Positions 9,963 through 19,089 of a stretch of DNA of 64,000 bases are shown in pieces. The stretch is from Flavobacterium rakeshii (GTDB lineage Bacteria > Bacteroidota > Bacteroidia > Flavobacteriales > Flavobacteriaceae), in assembly GCF_009741375.1 (NCBI RefSeq), contig NZ_WOWP01000057.1, forward strand, positions 17,356 through 81,355, read 5' to 3'. The notes under the pieces were generated by a model. It ran no database searches and was not told where the DNA came from. It saw only the letters and a program-made list of their open reading frames with translations. The number at the start of each line of letters is the position of its first letter. Position 1 is the first letter of the stretch. Both the position numbers and the translations under genes were made by a program.

Positions 9963-9970
9963 TATTTTTG
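9963..9970 (+). promoter_or_regulatory. Bacteroidetes-type -7 box for the DUF4293 gene
   Basis: The sequence TATTTTTG matches the Bacteroidetes -7 consensus TAnnTTTG and lies 18 bases before the ATG at 9989. Its position inside any longer reading of the ORF supports the shorter start. Confidence 0.55.
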
Positions 9971-9988
9971 TGCAGCAAACAAGAGATA

Positions 9989-10411
9989 ATGTTACAAAGA
10001 ATACAAACCATATACCTATTAATAGCCCTTGTATCTGCCGGCGTTTTGCCATTTGTTTTCCCTTTATGGACTACTGCTTCCGGTAACGGATTCATGTTTA
10101 TGGAAAATTTAGGATACATTGCACTATTTGGGTTAAGCGCTACGTTATCTTTAGTAAGTATAGTATCATTTAAAAAAAGAAAAAGCCAGTTTGTAATGGG
10201 CAGGCTTAATATAATATTAAATTTAATTTTATTAGGATTATTCATTTTCAGGTCGCTAAACTTATCCGGAGAGACTGACAAAGATCTTGTCATTTCAGAG
10301 AAGGGTATTGGGATGCTTCTTCCTATTGTTTCTATCGTTTTTTTAAGCCTTGCCAATAAGGCTATCAAAAAGGACGAAGATCTCGTAAAATCAGTAGACC
10401 GATTGAGATAA
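9989..10411 (+). CDS. DUF4293-type four-helix membrane protein
   Basis: A 140-residue integral membrane protein starting MLQRIQTIYLLIALVSAGVL, the standard opening of DUF4293 proteins, which usually sit next to rho in flavobacteria. Four hydrophobic segments are visible (about residues 7-27, 40-60, 75-92 and 105-125), followed by a charged KKDEDLVKSVDRLR tail. The open frame extends upstream to 9872, but the promoter-like TATTTTTG at 9963 and the family start favour 9989. The function of the family is unknown. It is divergent from rho. Confidence 0.85.
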   Translation: MLQRIQTIYLLIALVSAGVLPFVFPLWTTASGNGFMFMENLGYIALFGLSATLSLVSIVSFKKRKSQFVMGRLNIILNLILLGLFIFRSLNLSGETDKDLVISEKGIGMLLPIVSIVFLSLANKAIKKDEDLVKSVDRLR

Positions 10412-10439
10412 ACCTTTTAACTTAGTTTATTAGTGCGTT

Positions 10440-10470
10440 AAATCCCTGCTTTTTTAAGCGGGGATTTTTT
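10440..10470 (+). terminator. Intrinsic terminator after the DUF4293 gene
   Basis: Inverted repeat AATCCC(t)GCTT ... AAGC(g)GGGATT followed by a T-run, 29 bases after the stop codon. Confidence 0.75.
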
Positions 10471-10601
10471 GTTTACCCCACTCCTACTTTTTTAATTACT
10501 CATGTATTTTAATAACACTTGTTACACCTTGTAAGCTTTCTTTAAAAAGAGCAATACCAAACATGAATTATTATTAGTATAAATTACTTCTAATAAAAAG
10601 A

Positions 10602-10624
10602 AAACCCCGCTTATAGCGGGGTTT
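10602..10624 (-). terminator. Intrinsic terminator downstream of lpd
   Basis: A perfect inverted repeat AAACCCCGCT-tat-AGCGGGGTTT just beyond the minus-strand lpd stop codon at 10650, with a T-rich tail on the minus strand. Confidence 0.8.
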
Positions 10625-10649
10625 CTATATATAATTGAATTACTATTAA

Positions 10650-12056
10650 TTATACATGTAATGCTCTGTTAGCAGTAGCGGCAAGAGCAGCTTCTTTAAC
10701 AGCTTCAGCATAGGTTGGGTGAGCGTGAGACATTCTTGAAATATCTTCGGCAGATGCTCTAAACTCCATTGCAGTTACAGCCTCAGCGATAAGATCAGCA
10801 ACACGAGCACCAATCATGTGAACACCAAGAACTTCGTCAGTCTCAGCATCAGCAAGGATTTTAACAAACCCGTCAGTATCCATACTTGCACGGGAACGTC
10901 CTAATGCTTTGAACGGGAAACTTCCTGATTTGTATTTTACACCTTCTTCTTTTAATTGCTCTTCTGTTTTACCAACAGCAGCAACCTCCGGCCATGTGTA
11001 AACAACACCCGGAATTAGGTTATAATCGATATGAGGTTTTTGTCCTGCAAGAGTTTCAGCAACAAATACACCTTCTTCCTCTGCTTTGTGCGCTAACATA
11101 GCACCACGAACAACATCACCAATAGCGTAAATATTAGATACGTTAGTTTGTAAATGATCGTTTACTTCAATTTGTCCTCTGTCAGATACTTTGATACCTG
11201 CTTTATCAAGATTAAGACCATCTGTAAACGGACGACGACCTACAGAGACTAATGAGTAATCACCATCAAGAGTAATCGTTTCTCCTTTAGCATTTTCTGC
11301 CTGCACCTGTACTCCTTCTCCGTTTCTTTCTACTGATTTTACTTTGTGAGAAGTATAGAATTTCATTCCTTGTTTTTTAAGTACTTTAGTAAGCTCTTTA
11401 GATAAGCCTGCATCCATACCAGGAATGATTCTGTCAAGATATTCAACTACAGATACCTGAGCACCTAAACGAAGGTACACCTGACCAAGCTCAAGACCAA
11501 TAACACCACCACCAATAACGATAAGGTGCTTAGGAACCTCTTTAAGCTTAAGTGCTTCTGTAGAAGTGATTATTTTTTCTTTGTCAATTTTAATGAATGG
11601 TAATGAAGATGGTTTAGAACCTGTAGCCAAAATAGTGTTTTTAGCTTCGATAGTCTCTTCAGAACCGTCGTTTTTAGTTACTTTAATATGAGTAGCATCT
11701 TCAAAAGAACCAACACCTTCAAAAACAGTTATCTTGTTTTTATCCATAAGGTATTTAATTCCGCTTACGTTTTGATCTACAACACCCTGTTTACGGGCAA
11801 TCATTTGCTCAAAGTTTACTTTTATCTCTCCCGGGATATCAATACCGTGCTCTTTAAAGTGAGAGATAGCATCATGATAGTGGTGAGATGAATCAAGAAG
11901 TGCTTTAGACGGAATACAACCTACGTTAAGGCAGGTTCCTCCAAGGGTTGGATATTTTTCTATGATTGCTGTGTTAAAACCTAGTTGTGCACAACGGATA
12001 GCGGCAACATATCCGCCGGGTCCAGAGCCTATAACGACTACGTCAAATGAACTCAT
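10650..12056 (-). CDS. lpdA: Dihydrolipoyl dehydrogenase (E3)
   Basis: A 468-residue flavoprotein that reoxidises dihydrolipoamide of the pyruvate and 2-oxoglutarate dehydrogenase complexes and the glycine cleavage system. FAD motif VVVIGSGPGGYVAAI at residues 6-20; redox disulfide GGTCLNVGCIPSK with Cys42 and Cys47; NAD motif VIGGGVIGLELGQVY near residue 180; second FAD motif IYAIGDVVRGAMLAHKAEEEG near residue 310; and the His-Glu active-site motif SHAHPTYAEAVKEAA at the C-terminus. All key residues are present and the length is typical. It stands alone with its own terminator and promoter. Confidence 0.97.
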   Translation of the reverse strand: MSSFDVVVIGSGPGGYVAAIRCAQLGFNTAIIEKYPTLGGTCLNVGCIPSKALLDSSHHYHDAISHFKEHGIDIPGEIKVNFEQMIARKQGVVDQNVSGIKYLMDKNKITVFEGVGSFEDATHIKVTKNDGSEETIEAKNTILATGSKPSSLPFIKIDKEKIITSTEALKLKEVPKHLIVIGGGVIGLELGQVYLRLGAQVSVVEYLDRIIPGMDAGLSKELTKVLKKQGMKFYTSHKVKSVERNGEGVQVQAENAKGETITLDGDYSLVSVGRRPFTDGLNLDKAGIKVSDRGQIEVNDHLQTNVSNIYAIGDVVRGAMLAHKAEEEGVFVAETLAGQKPHIDYNLIPGVVYTWPEVAAVGKTEEQLKEEGVKYKSGSFPFKALGRSRASMDTDGFVKILADAETDEVLGVHMIGARVADLIAEAVTAMEFRASAEDISRMSHAHPTYAEAVKEAALAATANRALHV

Positions 12057-12090
12057 AATATAACTTTTTGTGTGTTTTAATTTTGTAAGG

Positions 12091-12098
12091 CAAATTTA
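12091..12098 (-). promoter_or_regulatory. -7 box for lpd
   Basis: On the minus strand this reads TAAATTTG, a full match to TAnnTTTG, 34 bases before the lpd ATG. No clear -33 TTG at the ideal spacing. Confidence 0.5.
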
Positions 12099-12338
12099 GC
12101 GAAGTTTTTTCTTTTGGGTAGTACAAAAGTCAAAAACATGACTTTAATTTTCTATCCTCAATGTTAATTTGTGATACCACCGGCTTTAAATCATAAAACT
12201 TAAAACAAAAAAGCTTAAAAAGGTGTTAAAAATACATTACAGCCGCAAAACTCACCTCTTTAAACATCCCTTATAGTATGCAGATAAAGTAATTGTCAAA
12301 CCATGATTTATGTCAGTTTTTTCCCCTGTAAGACACCC

Positions 12339-12346
12339 TACTTTTG
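12339..12346 (+). promoter_or_regulatory. -7 box for the OmpW-like gene
   Basis: TACTTTTG matches TAnnTTTG and lies 25 bases before the ATG at 12372. Confidence 0.5.
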
Positions 12347-12371
12347 GTGTATAATTTAAAAACACAAAACC

Positions 12372-13058
12372 ATGAAAAAAATATTATTTGCAGCAATGGC
12401 AGCTTCACTATTTTGTGCCACAACTGCAACTGCTCAGGACAACAATAATGATTCTGCCGACTTTAACCGATGGATGGTTCGTGTACGCGGCGTAGGTGTA
12501 TTACCTAACGAAAGTGCTGATATAGGAATTATTGGCGGAGATGCTGACATAAGCAGTACGTTTATCCCTGAACTGGACTTTACTTACTTTTTTACCAAAA
12601 ACATAGCTGCCGAACTTATTTTAGGTACTTCAAAACATGATGTAAAAACTACAGGCTCTGACATTTCAGCTATTGGCGGACCAACAAGTGCCGATGTTGA
12701 CTTGGGTAGTGTAAGATTACTACCTCCTACCCTTACTGTACAATACCATTTTTACACTTTTGACGGAATATTTAAACCTTATGTAGGTGCCGGTATCAAC
12801 TATACTATTTTTTATGATGTAAAACCGGGTAATACTGTACATGATGTAGATTATGATAACAGCGTAGGCTTTGCGTTACAACTTGGTTTTGACATCAAAA
12901 TAAGTGATAAATTTTACATTAATGCCGATGCCAAACAGCTGTTCCTTAATACTGATGTAACTGTAGACGGTTCCAACCTTGCACCGGGACTTAGCATACC
13001 AGCCGATGTAGATATTAACCCTCTTTTATTAGGTGTGGGTATAGGCTATACATTTTAG
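12372..13058 (+). CDS. OmpW-family outer membrane beta-barrel protein
   Basis: A 228-residue protein with a clear signal peptide (MKKILFAAMAASLFCATTATAQ, cleavage after about residue 21). The mature part starts with WMVRVRGVGVLPNES, the first strand of OmpW proteins, and contains the family segment LPPTLTVQYHFY near residue 120 and PYVGAGINYTIFYD near residue 135. It ends GVGIGYTF, with the terminal Phe of outer membrane barrels. OmpW forms an eight-stranded barrel with a hydrophobic channel. Its substrate here is unknown. Single-gene unit with its own promoter and terminator. Confidence 0.92.
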   Translation: MKKILFAAMAASLFCATTATAQDNNNDSADFNRWMVRVRGVGVLPNESADIGIIGGDADISSTFIPELDFTYFFTKNIAAELILGTSKHDVKTTGSDISAIGGPTSADVDLGSVRLLPPTLTVQYHFYTFDGIFKPYVGAGINYTIFYDVKPGNTVHDVDYDNSVGFALQLGFDIKISDKFYINADAKQLFLNTDVTVDGSNLAPGLSIPADVDINPLLLGVGIGYTF

Positions 13059-13078
13059 TTCGTAGTTTTTTATAGATG

Positions 13079-13117
13079 TAAAAAAGGCTGTCGCTTTAAG
13101 GGAGTGACAGCCTTTTT
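13079..13117. terminator. Bidirectional terminator between OmpW-like and esterase genes
   Basis: Inverted repeat AAAAAGGCTGTC ... GACAGCCTTTTT with A/T runs on both sides, between convergent genes. Confidence 0.8.
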
Positions 13118-13136
13118 GATTTTTTATAATTTACTA

Positions 13137-14771
13137 TTAAAATCCGTAATAAGTATTAAGGAATAAATACCTGTCCCTGTGTTGCTCTGGTTCGGCAGCT
13201 GTTTGCGCTCCAATAGTAAGCACATTCATTGTTTCATTAGCTTTACTAACAGGCCATTGCGGCAGGTTTTCTGTATTTGGATTGCCTGTTTTTATAAAAT
13301 TAGCCAGATACTTTACTCCGGTTTGGGATACTTTATGATCTTCTTCCGTCCAGTTATAAAGTTCATTGTTGTTAAGATTACCCAACAGATATTCAATATC
13401 AGAAGCATGTGATGCTCCCGGCAGTGCTGCAGGCATTTCATTCTCTTTCTTTTCTCCGTCTTCTTTAATTATTCCTCCGGCGAGACCTTCTTTAACATTA
13501 CCCAACTCCGACTTTAACGGAGGTCGTTGCTGTGCAAACCTGTATACATACGTAGGTTGTCCTGTTGTATTTTTATGAAGCTCTGCCCACTTCCATGTAC
13601 TGAAAACTATAAAGTTATCACTTGCCAGTGCAGTAGCCGATTGTATTACTTCCTCCTGCGTAGTACCCGGATACAATTTTAAAACCTCCTCGGCCTTATC
13701 ACCAAACATTTGTTTTACCCTTGCAGCATAATTTTCCGGATTAGGGAATTGTCCCTGCATGAAAGCCATATAAGGCATTTCTGCCGATGTCCATCCTGCC
13801 AGTAAAGGTACTTTTGCCTGTTCACCATCAGCAAAAATAGTTGATGGTAGTTTTGGTAAAAAATAACCGTCTACAGTAGCTCTTGTATTAAAAGCACCCC
13901 ATTTTGAAGCCTCTTCCAGTAATGAATCGGCAGAGATTTTTCTCAAATCTGCCAGTGATTGTGCATTAATACGTTTTGCAAATTCAAGTCCGTTTTGTTC
14001 TGCCTCATTTAAAGGAACAGCATCAAGAGTAGGTTTTATCATAGCACCACTCTCTCCTATTGCTCCGTTAATTAAATCTTTTGATAAAGGTGAAGCCATT
14101 TGTGCTGATACCGATATTGATCCGGCAGACTCACCCGCTATAGTGATTTTACCCGGATCTCCGCCAAAAGCAGCAATGTTGTTTTTAACCCAAACCAAAG
14201 CCGCATTCTGATCCAGTAAACCATAGTTGCCCGATGCGTTATTAGGTGACTCTTTAGTAAGTTCAGGGTGTGAAAAGAACCCGAATATCCCTAATCTGTA
14301 GTTTAGCGTTACAGTAATAATCCCTTCTCTAGCAATGGTTTCTCCGTCATACCTCCCTTCAGACCCATCTCCGGCCACAAAACCTCCGCCATAAAAATAC
14401 ACCAGCACAGGTAGTTTTTTTTCTTTAGCATCAGCAGGAGCCCATACATTAAGGTAAAGACAATCTTCACTCATGCCGGACGACCTGAATTTCATATCGC
14501 CAAAAACATCTTTTTGCATGGCATTATCTTTAAATGCATCGGCTTTTAAAACACCCTCCCATTTTTGTGGTGGCTGTGGTGCTTTCCATCGCAGTTCGCC
14601 AACAGGTGGCTGTGCAAAAGGTATTCCTTTAAAACTGTGTATTCCGCTTGGCAAGGCAACACCTTCAAGTATCCCCTGCTCCACTTGTACCTGTAAATCG
14701 TTTAACTTTTTTTCCTGAGTACAGGACGTGAAAATAACGCTGCCAAAAAGCAGCAAGAAGTATTTTTTCAT
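13137..14771 (-). CDS. Type-B carboxylesterase lipoprotein (pnbA-like)
   Basis: A 544-residue alpha/beta-hydrolase of the carboxylesterase/para-nitrobenzyl esterase family. The N-terminus MKKYFLLLFGSVIFTSC has a lipobox ending at Cys17, so it should be membrane-anchored outside the cytoplasm. The family opening GILEGVALPSGIHSFKGIPF is followed by EDCLYLNVWAPA, YFYGGGFVAGDGS (oxyanion hole) and the nucleophile elbow TIAGESAGSISVS (Ser near residue 213). The histidine is in ALPGASHASDIEYLLG. The physiological ester is unknown. It is convergent with the OmpW-like gene. Confidence 0.92.
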   Translation of the reverse strand: MKKYFLLLFGSVIFTSCTQEKKLNDLQVQVEQGILEGVALPSGIHSFKGIPFAQPPVGELRWKAPQPPQKWEGVLKADAFKDNAMQKDVFGDMKFRSSGMSEDCLYLNVWAPADAKEKKLPVLVYFYGGGFVAGDGSEGRYDGETIAREGIITVTLNYRLGIFGFFSHPELTKESPNNASGNYGLLDQNAALVWVKNNIAAFGGDPGKITIAGESAGSISVSAQMASPLSKDLINGAIGESGAMIKPTLDAVPLNEAEQNGLEFAKRINAQSLADLRKISADSLLEEASKWGAFNTRATVDGYFLPKLPSTIFADGEQAKVPLLAGWTSAEMPYMAFMQGQFPNPENYAARVKQMFGDKAEEVLKLYPGTTQEEVIQSATALASDNFIVFSTWKWAELHKNTTGQPTYVYRFAQQRPPLKSELGNVKEGLAGGIIKEDGEKKENEMPAALPGASHASDIEYLLGNLNNNELYNWTEEDHKVSQTGVKYLANFIKTGNPNTENLPQWPVSKANETMNVLTIGAQTAAEPEQHRDRYLFLNTYYGF

Positions 14772-14802
14772 AATAATAGATTCGGTTGAAGCGTAAAGAT
14801 AA

Positions 14803-15261
14803 CTATAAAGTTATGACATTGGTATTTTTCACTTCACTAATCATAAAGGTACTGTGAGTACTACCTATGTGCTTTAAGGTTGTAAGCTTGGTTACCATAA
14901 ACTCGCGGTATTCCTCCATATCGGCAACAAAAATTTTAAGGATGTAATCATAATCACCACTTACATGGTAACACTCAATTACCTCGTCCAGCCTAACTAC
15001 TTCCTGTTCAAAATGAGTAAGGTATTCTTTAGCATGCTGGGTAAGCTTTAAATGGCAAAAAACTACAAACCCCCTATTTACCTTTTTTTGGTTCAGTACC
15101 GCCACATACCTATCAATAACTCCCTCACGCTCCAGTTTTTTTACACGTTCGTAAACCGCTGTAACAGATAGATTTAATTTTAAAGAGAGCTCTTTAGTGG
15201 TTCGGGTACTGTCCTGCTGAAGCAGCATCAATATTTTCCTGTCGGTTGCATCAAAAGCCAT
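14803..15261 (-). CDS. Lrp/AsnC-family transcriptional regulator
   Basis: A 152-residue regulator with an N-terminal winged helix-turn-helix (ATDRKILMLLQQDSTRTTKEL then SLKLNLSVTAVYERVKKLER) and a C-terminal RAM ligand-binding domain (VIECYHVSGDYDYILKIFVAD). Lrp-like proteins bind amino acids and often control the divergent metabolic gene; here that is the Cys/Met PLP enzyme starting at 15427, with 165 AT-rich bases between. This is therefore its likely target, by context only. Confidence 0.93.
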   Translation of the reverse strand: MAFDATDRKILMLLQQDSTRTTKELSLKLNLSVTAVYERVKKLEREGVIDRYVAVLNQKKVNRGFVVFCHLKLTQHAKEYLTHFEQEVVRLDEVIECYHVSGDYDYILKIFVADMEEYREFMVTKLTTLKHIGSTHSTFMISEVKNTNVITL

Positions 15262-15426
15262 GTGAAAAATTTTCGGTTAAAAACTATAATTAAAACTATT
15301 TTATAAACTTTAAATCTAAATAATAACGATTAAGTAGAAATAAAAACCAAATATATAGATTATCATTGATTTTTATAGTAGTTTTTATTCTCTTTGAAAA
15401 CATAAACGATTAAAAACAACACATTT

Positions 15427-16626
15427 ATGAAATTCAATCCGGCCGATAATATACAGGATTTACAGTACTTTGGTGAATTTGGAGGAGTAAACCCTTCAAT
15501 TTCAGATTCATCTACTTATACATTCCTTTCTGCAAAAACAATGTTTGATACATTTGAAGGAAATGCTGATGGATGTTACCTGTACTCCCGTCACTCATCT
15601 CCAAGTAACCTATATTTAGGTCAGGCACTTGCCGCTATGGAAGGTACAGAAACTGCTAATGTTGCAGCGTCTGGTATGGGAGCTATTACGCCTGTATTAT
15701 TACAACTTTGCGGAGCCGGAGATCACATAGTATCAAGCCGTACTATATATGGCGGTACTTATGCTTTCATGAAAAACTTTTTACCTAAGCTTAATATCAC
15801 TACTTCGTTTGTAGATATTACTAAGCTTGATGTGGTAGAGGCAGCTATTACCCCTAACACTAAAGTTCTTTACTGTGAAACAGTAAGTAACCCGTTACTT
15901 GAGGTTGCCGATATTGAAAGCCTTGCTAAAATTGCTAAAAAACATAATCTTAAACTAGTTGTAGATAATACATTCTCTCCACTATCTGTATCGCCTGCTA
16001 AAATGGGTGCTGATGTGGTAATACACAGTCTTACCAAGTTCATTAACGGAAGTAGTGATACTGTGGGTGGTGTAGTTTGCGGTACTCAGGAATTTATCGA
16101 TGCACTTCGCAACGTTAACGATGGTGCCAGCATGCTTTTAGGCCCTACAATGGACAGCCTTAGGGCAGCCAGTATACTTAAAAATTTAAGGACTTTGCAC
16201 ATAAGAATGAAACAACACAGCCATAATGCTACGTATTTGGCTGAGCGTTTCGAACAAGACGGATTAAAAGTAGTATACCCTGGGCTTGAAAGCCACCCTA
16301 GCCACAAATTATACAAAGAAATGATTAACCCTGAGTATGGTTTTGGAGGTATGATGACTGTTGATGTTGGCTCTCTTGATAAGGCTAACGAGCTTATGGA
16401 ACTTATGCAACACAGAAACCTTGGTTATCTTGCAGTAAGTTTAGGTTTCTATAAAACTTTATTCAGTGCACCGGGTACTTCTACATCAAGTGAAATACCA
16501 ATAGAGGAGCAGGTTGAAATGGGATTAACAGATGGTCTTATTCGTTTCTCAATAGGACTTGATAATGATATTAAAAGAACATATAATATGATGAAGAGCT
16601 GCATGCAGGAGCTTGGAATATTATAA
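15427..16626 (+). CDS. Cys/Met-metabolism PLP-dependent enzyme (methionine gamma-lyase/cystathionine lyase-like)
   Basis: A 399-residue fold-type I PLP enzyme of the trans-sulfuration family. The PLP lysine is in DVVIHSLTKFINGSSDTVGG (about residue 206). Other family features are the SRHSSPSNLYLGQALAAMEGTE N-terminal arm, VAASGMGAITPVL, the VDNTFSPL segment and the C-terminal IPIEEQVEMGLTDGLIRFSIGLDN. Methionine gamma-lyases usually have a Tyr-x-Cys loop (YGCT); here the loop reads IYGGTYAF, so the diagnostic Cys is Gly. It could therefore be a cystathionine gamma-lyase or synthase-like enzyme. Probably controlled by the divergent Lrp regulator. Confidence 0.9.
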   Translation: MKFNPADNIQDLQYFGEFGGVNPSISDSSTYTFLSAKTMFDTFEGNADGCYLYSRHSSPSNLYLGQALAAMEGTETANVAASGMGAITPVLLQLCGAGDHIVSSRTIYGGTYAFMKNFLPKLNITTSFVDITKLDVVEAAITPNTKVLYCETVSNPLLEVADIESLAKIAKKHNLKLVVDNTFSPLSVSPAKMGADVVIHSLTKFINGSSDTVGGVVCGTQEFIDALRNVNDGASMLLGPTMDSLRAASILKNLRTLHIRMKQHSHNATYLAERFEQDGLKVVYPGLESHPSHKLYKEMINPEYGFGGMMTVDVGSLDKANELMELMQHRNLGYLAVSLGFYKTLFSAPGTSTSSEIPIEEQVEMGLTDGLIRFSIGLDNDIKRTYNMMKSCMQELGIL

Positions 16627-16652
16627 GTGTGTATTCAAACATAAACAACTGA

Positions 16653-16684
16653 AAAATCCGTTTCTCCTGAAACGGATTTTTTTA
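16653..16684 (+). terminator. Intrinsic terminator after the PLP lyase
   Basis: A perfect inverted repeat AAAATCCGTTTC-tcct-GAAACGGATTTT followed by more T, 27 bases past the stop. Confidence 0.85.
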
Positions 16685-16815
16685 TTAAATCACAAAAAAG
16701 CAACTCAATTAAATCAGTTTTTTTGTAACTAATCAGTAATAAACAGTACTAATTAGCATTATTATATTTCTGAATAAGATTGAGTTTAATTAAATTCGCC
16801 ATAAAATATAAAAAC

Positions 16816-18990
16816 ATGAAAAAACTTTTACTGCTGTTCCTTTTAACGGGAATGGTTGCAACAGCACAACAAAACCTTACCATAGAGCAGGCTACCTATG
16901 GGCAATATCAGGCCTACGCACCTAAAAGCCTAACTGCTCCACAATGGAGAACTGATACAAAAACCATTACTTATCTTGACAATACCTACTCTAAACTTAT
17001 GTCAAGAAGTGAAGAGTCTAACTGGGAAGAAACTACTTTCCTAACAAAACAGGACTTGACAACAGCCCTTAAAGCTAAATTCCCTTCTGATTATTTCAGT
17101 TTTCAGATATTCCCTTACAGATATGAGTGGAAAGATAAAAACACTATTTCTTTTGATGCTACAGGAACAAACGGTACTTACCTTGTACTATTTGACGTAG
17201 AGAAAAAAGAGGTTATACATGCCGTTTCTTTCTCTACAGATGCTGCACAGCAAACTATGGCTCCAAACGGAACTAAAGCCGCGTGGTTAAACGAAAACAA
17301 TATTGTTATTACCGATGAGAACGGAAACAATACTAACGTTACAAACGATACTGATAAAGGTATTGTAAACGGTAGCGACTATGTACACCGTCAGGAATTT
17401 GGTATTAACAAAGGTATGTGGTGGTCTGCAGATAGCAACATGCTTTTATACTACCGTAAGGATGAAACTATGGTGGCAAACTATCCGCTTGTAAACTTTG
17501 GCGAGCGTATAGCAAAAGAAAATGATATAAAATACCCAATGGCAGGGATGAAAAGTGAAGAAGTAACTCTTGTGATTTACAATATTGCTTCTAAAACTAA
17601 AACCACGCTTAAAACCGAAGGCCCTAAAGAGCAGTTTTTAACCTGTGTAACCTGGAGTCCTGACAACAAATATGTATTTGTTGGTGTACTTAACCGCGAG
17701 CAAAACCATTTAAAGCTTAACCGTTATGAAGCTGCTACCGGTAACTTTGTAAATACTCTTTTTGAAGAACAGGCTTCTACCTATGTAGAACCACTTCACA
17801 ACCTTACATTCCTTCCTAACAGTAATGATAAATTCCTTTACAGAACGGAGAAAAACGGTTACGAGCAACTTTATGTTTATAACACCGATGGTAAGCTAAT
17901 CAAAAACCTTGGTTATAACGACGTTGTAGTAATGGAGCTTTTAAACTTTGATGCTAAAGGAAAAACGGTATTTTATGTAGGTACTGCTAACAATGGTTTA
18001 GACAGACAATTATATCAGGTAAACCTTAAATCCGGTAAAACTACACAAATAACTAACGGCTCGGGTACACACTCTGTAATGGTGAGCAGTGACGGATCTT
18101 TAGCACTTGACAGCTTTAGCAATACTACTACTCCAAACGATGTGAGCATTATAGCTACAGCTTCTAAAAAAACTACATCTATATTAAAATCAGATAACCC
18201 ATATACAGGCGTAACCAAACTGCCTAAAATGGAACTGGTTACTATAACTGCTGCCGATGGTAAAACTCCTCTTAACGGAAGACTTATTTACCCTGGTAAC
18301 TTTGACGCTAATAAACAATACCCTGTAATGGTTTATGTATATGGTGGCCCTCATGCACAGTTAGTAACTAACGACTGGTTAGGTGGTGCTTCACTATTTG
18401 ACTACTACATGGCGCAACAGGGATATGTTGTATTTACACTGGACAACAGAGGTAGTGATGCACGCGGACGTGATTTTGAACATGTAATTCACAGAAACCT
18501 TGGTCAGAATGAAATGGCCGATCAAATGAAAGGTGTTGAATTCCTTAAATCAAAGTCGTTTGTAAATCAGGATAAAATTGGTGTTTATGGATGGAGCTTT
18601 GGCGGATTCATGTCTACTTCCCTAATGCTTAATCACAGTGATACCTTTAAAGTAGGTGTTGCAGGAGGTCCTGTTTGCGACTGGCAGTATTATGAAGTAA
18701 TGTATGGTGAGCGCTACATGGATATGCCACAGGAAAACCCTGAAGGTTATGAAAAAGCAAGCGTTGTAAACAAAGCTTCTAAATTAAACGGAAGACTACT
18801 TATGATACACGGTGCTCAGGATAATGTGGTTGTACAGCAACACAGTATGCAGTTTATTAATGCCTGTATTACTGCAGGAAAACAGGTTGATTACTTCCTA
18901 TACCCTACTCATGAACATAATGTTCGCGGTAAAGACAGGATTCACCTGAACCACAAAATAGCCGACTATTTTGATACACATTTAAAATAA
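16816..18990 (+). CDS. S9 family dipeptidyl peptidase IV-like serine peptidase
   Basis: A 724-residue exported peptidase. The signal peptide is MKKLLLLFLLTGMVATAQQ, so I start at 16816, not at the in-frame upstream TTG at 16780. The N-terminal beta-propeller contains the DPPIV_N-type segments and the NKGMWWSADSNMLLYYRKDE motif. The C-terminal alpha/beta-hydrolase domain has VYVYGGPHAQLV (oxyanion region), the nucleophile GVYGWSFGGFMS (Ser near residue 594), the Asp motif IHGAQDNVV and a late His in HEHNVRGKDR. DPP4-like enzymes of Bacteroidetes release N-terminal dipeptides, typically after Pro or Ala. It ends at its own terminator. Confidence 0.94.
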   Translation: MKKLLLLFLLTGMVATAQQNLTIEQATYGQYQAYAPKSLTAPQWRTDTKTITYLDNTYSKLMSRSEESNWEETTFLTKQDLTTALKAKFPSDYFSFQIFPYRYEWKDKNTISFDATGTNGTYLVLFDVEKKEVIHAVSFSTDAAQQTMAPNGTKAAWLNENNIVITDENGNNTNVTNDTDKGIVNGSDYVHRQEFGINKGMWWSADSNMLLYYRKDETMVANYPLVNFGERIAKENDIKYPMAGMKSEEVTLVIYNIASKTKTTLKTEGPKEQFLTCVTWSPDNKYVFVGVLNREQNHLKLNRYEAATGNFVNTLFEEQASTYVEPLHNLTFLPNSNDKFLYRTEKNGYEQLYVYNTDGKLIKNLGYNDVVVMELLNFDAKGKTVFYVGTANNGLDRQLYQVNLKSGKTTQITNGSGTHSVMVSSDGSLALDSFSNTTTPNDVSIIATASKKTTSILKSDNPYTGVTKLPKMELVTITAADGKTPLNGRLIYPGNFDANKQYPVMVYVYGGPHAQLVTNDWLGGASLFDYYMAQQGYVVFTLDNRGSDARGRDFEHVIHRNLGQNEMADQMKGVEFLKSKSFVNQDKIGVYGWSFGGFMSTSLMLNHSDTFKVGVAGGPVCDWQYYEVMYGERYMDMPQENPEGYEKASVVNKASKLNGRLLMIHGAQDNVVVQQHSMQFINACITAGKQVDYFLYPTHEHNVRGKDRIHLNHKIADYFDTHLK

Positions 18991-18998
18991 GATATTAT

Positions 18999-19020
18999 AA
19001 AGGAGCCTTAGGGCTCCTTT
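18999..19020 (+). terminator. Intrinsic terminator after the S9 peptidase
   Basis: Inverted repeat AAAGGAGCC-ttag-GGCTCCTTT followed by CTTTTT, 9 bases past the stop codon. Confidence 0.75.
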
Positions 19021-19059
19021 CTTTTTATACTAAAATGAAAAATAATACGTTTTATACAT

Positions 19060-19080
19060 ATACATTTAAATAAAATGTAT
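19060..19080. promoter_or_regulatory. Putative PadR operator 1
   Basis: Inverted repeat ATACATTT-aaata-AAATGTAT, arms perfect, immediately before and overlapping the start region of the padR-like gene. ATAC...GTAT palindromes with ATGT/ACAT half-sites are typical PadR-family operators. A near-copy is at 19891-19911. Confidence 0.55.
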
Positions 19081-19089
19081 ATTTATATT

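Larger units (their letters stand above)
12057..12371. other. Intergenic region between divergent lpd and ompW-like genes
   Basis: About 315 bases without an ORF or obvious RNA structure. It holds the putative lpd promoter near 12091-12098 and the putative OmpW promoter near 12339-12346. The middle is AT-rich and I see nothing else in it. Confidence 0.6.

Noticed and set aside
19075..19089. Earlier ATG of the padR-like gene
   Set aside because: It overlaps the putative operator and adds five residues (MYIYI) not usual in the family.
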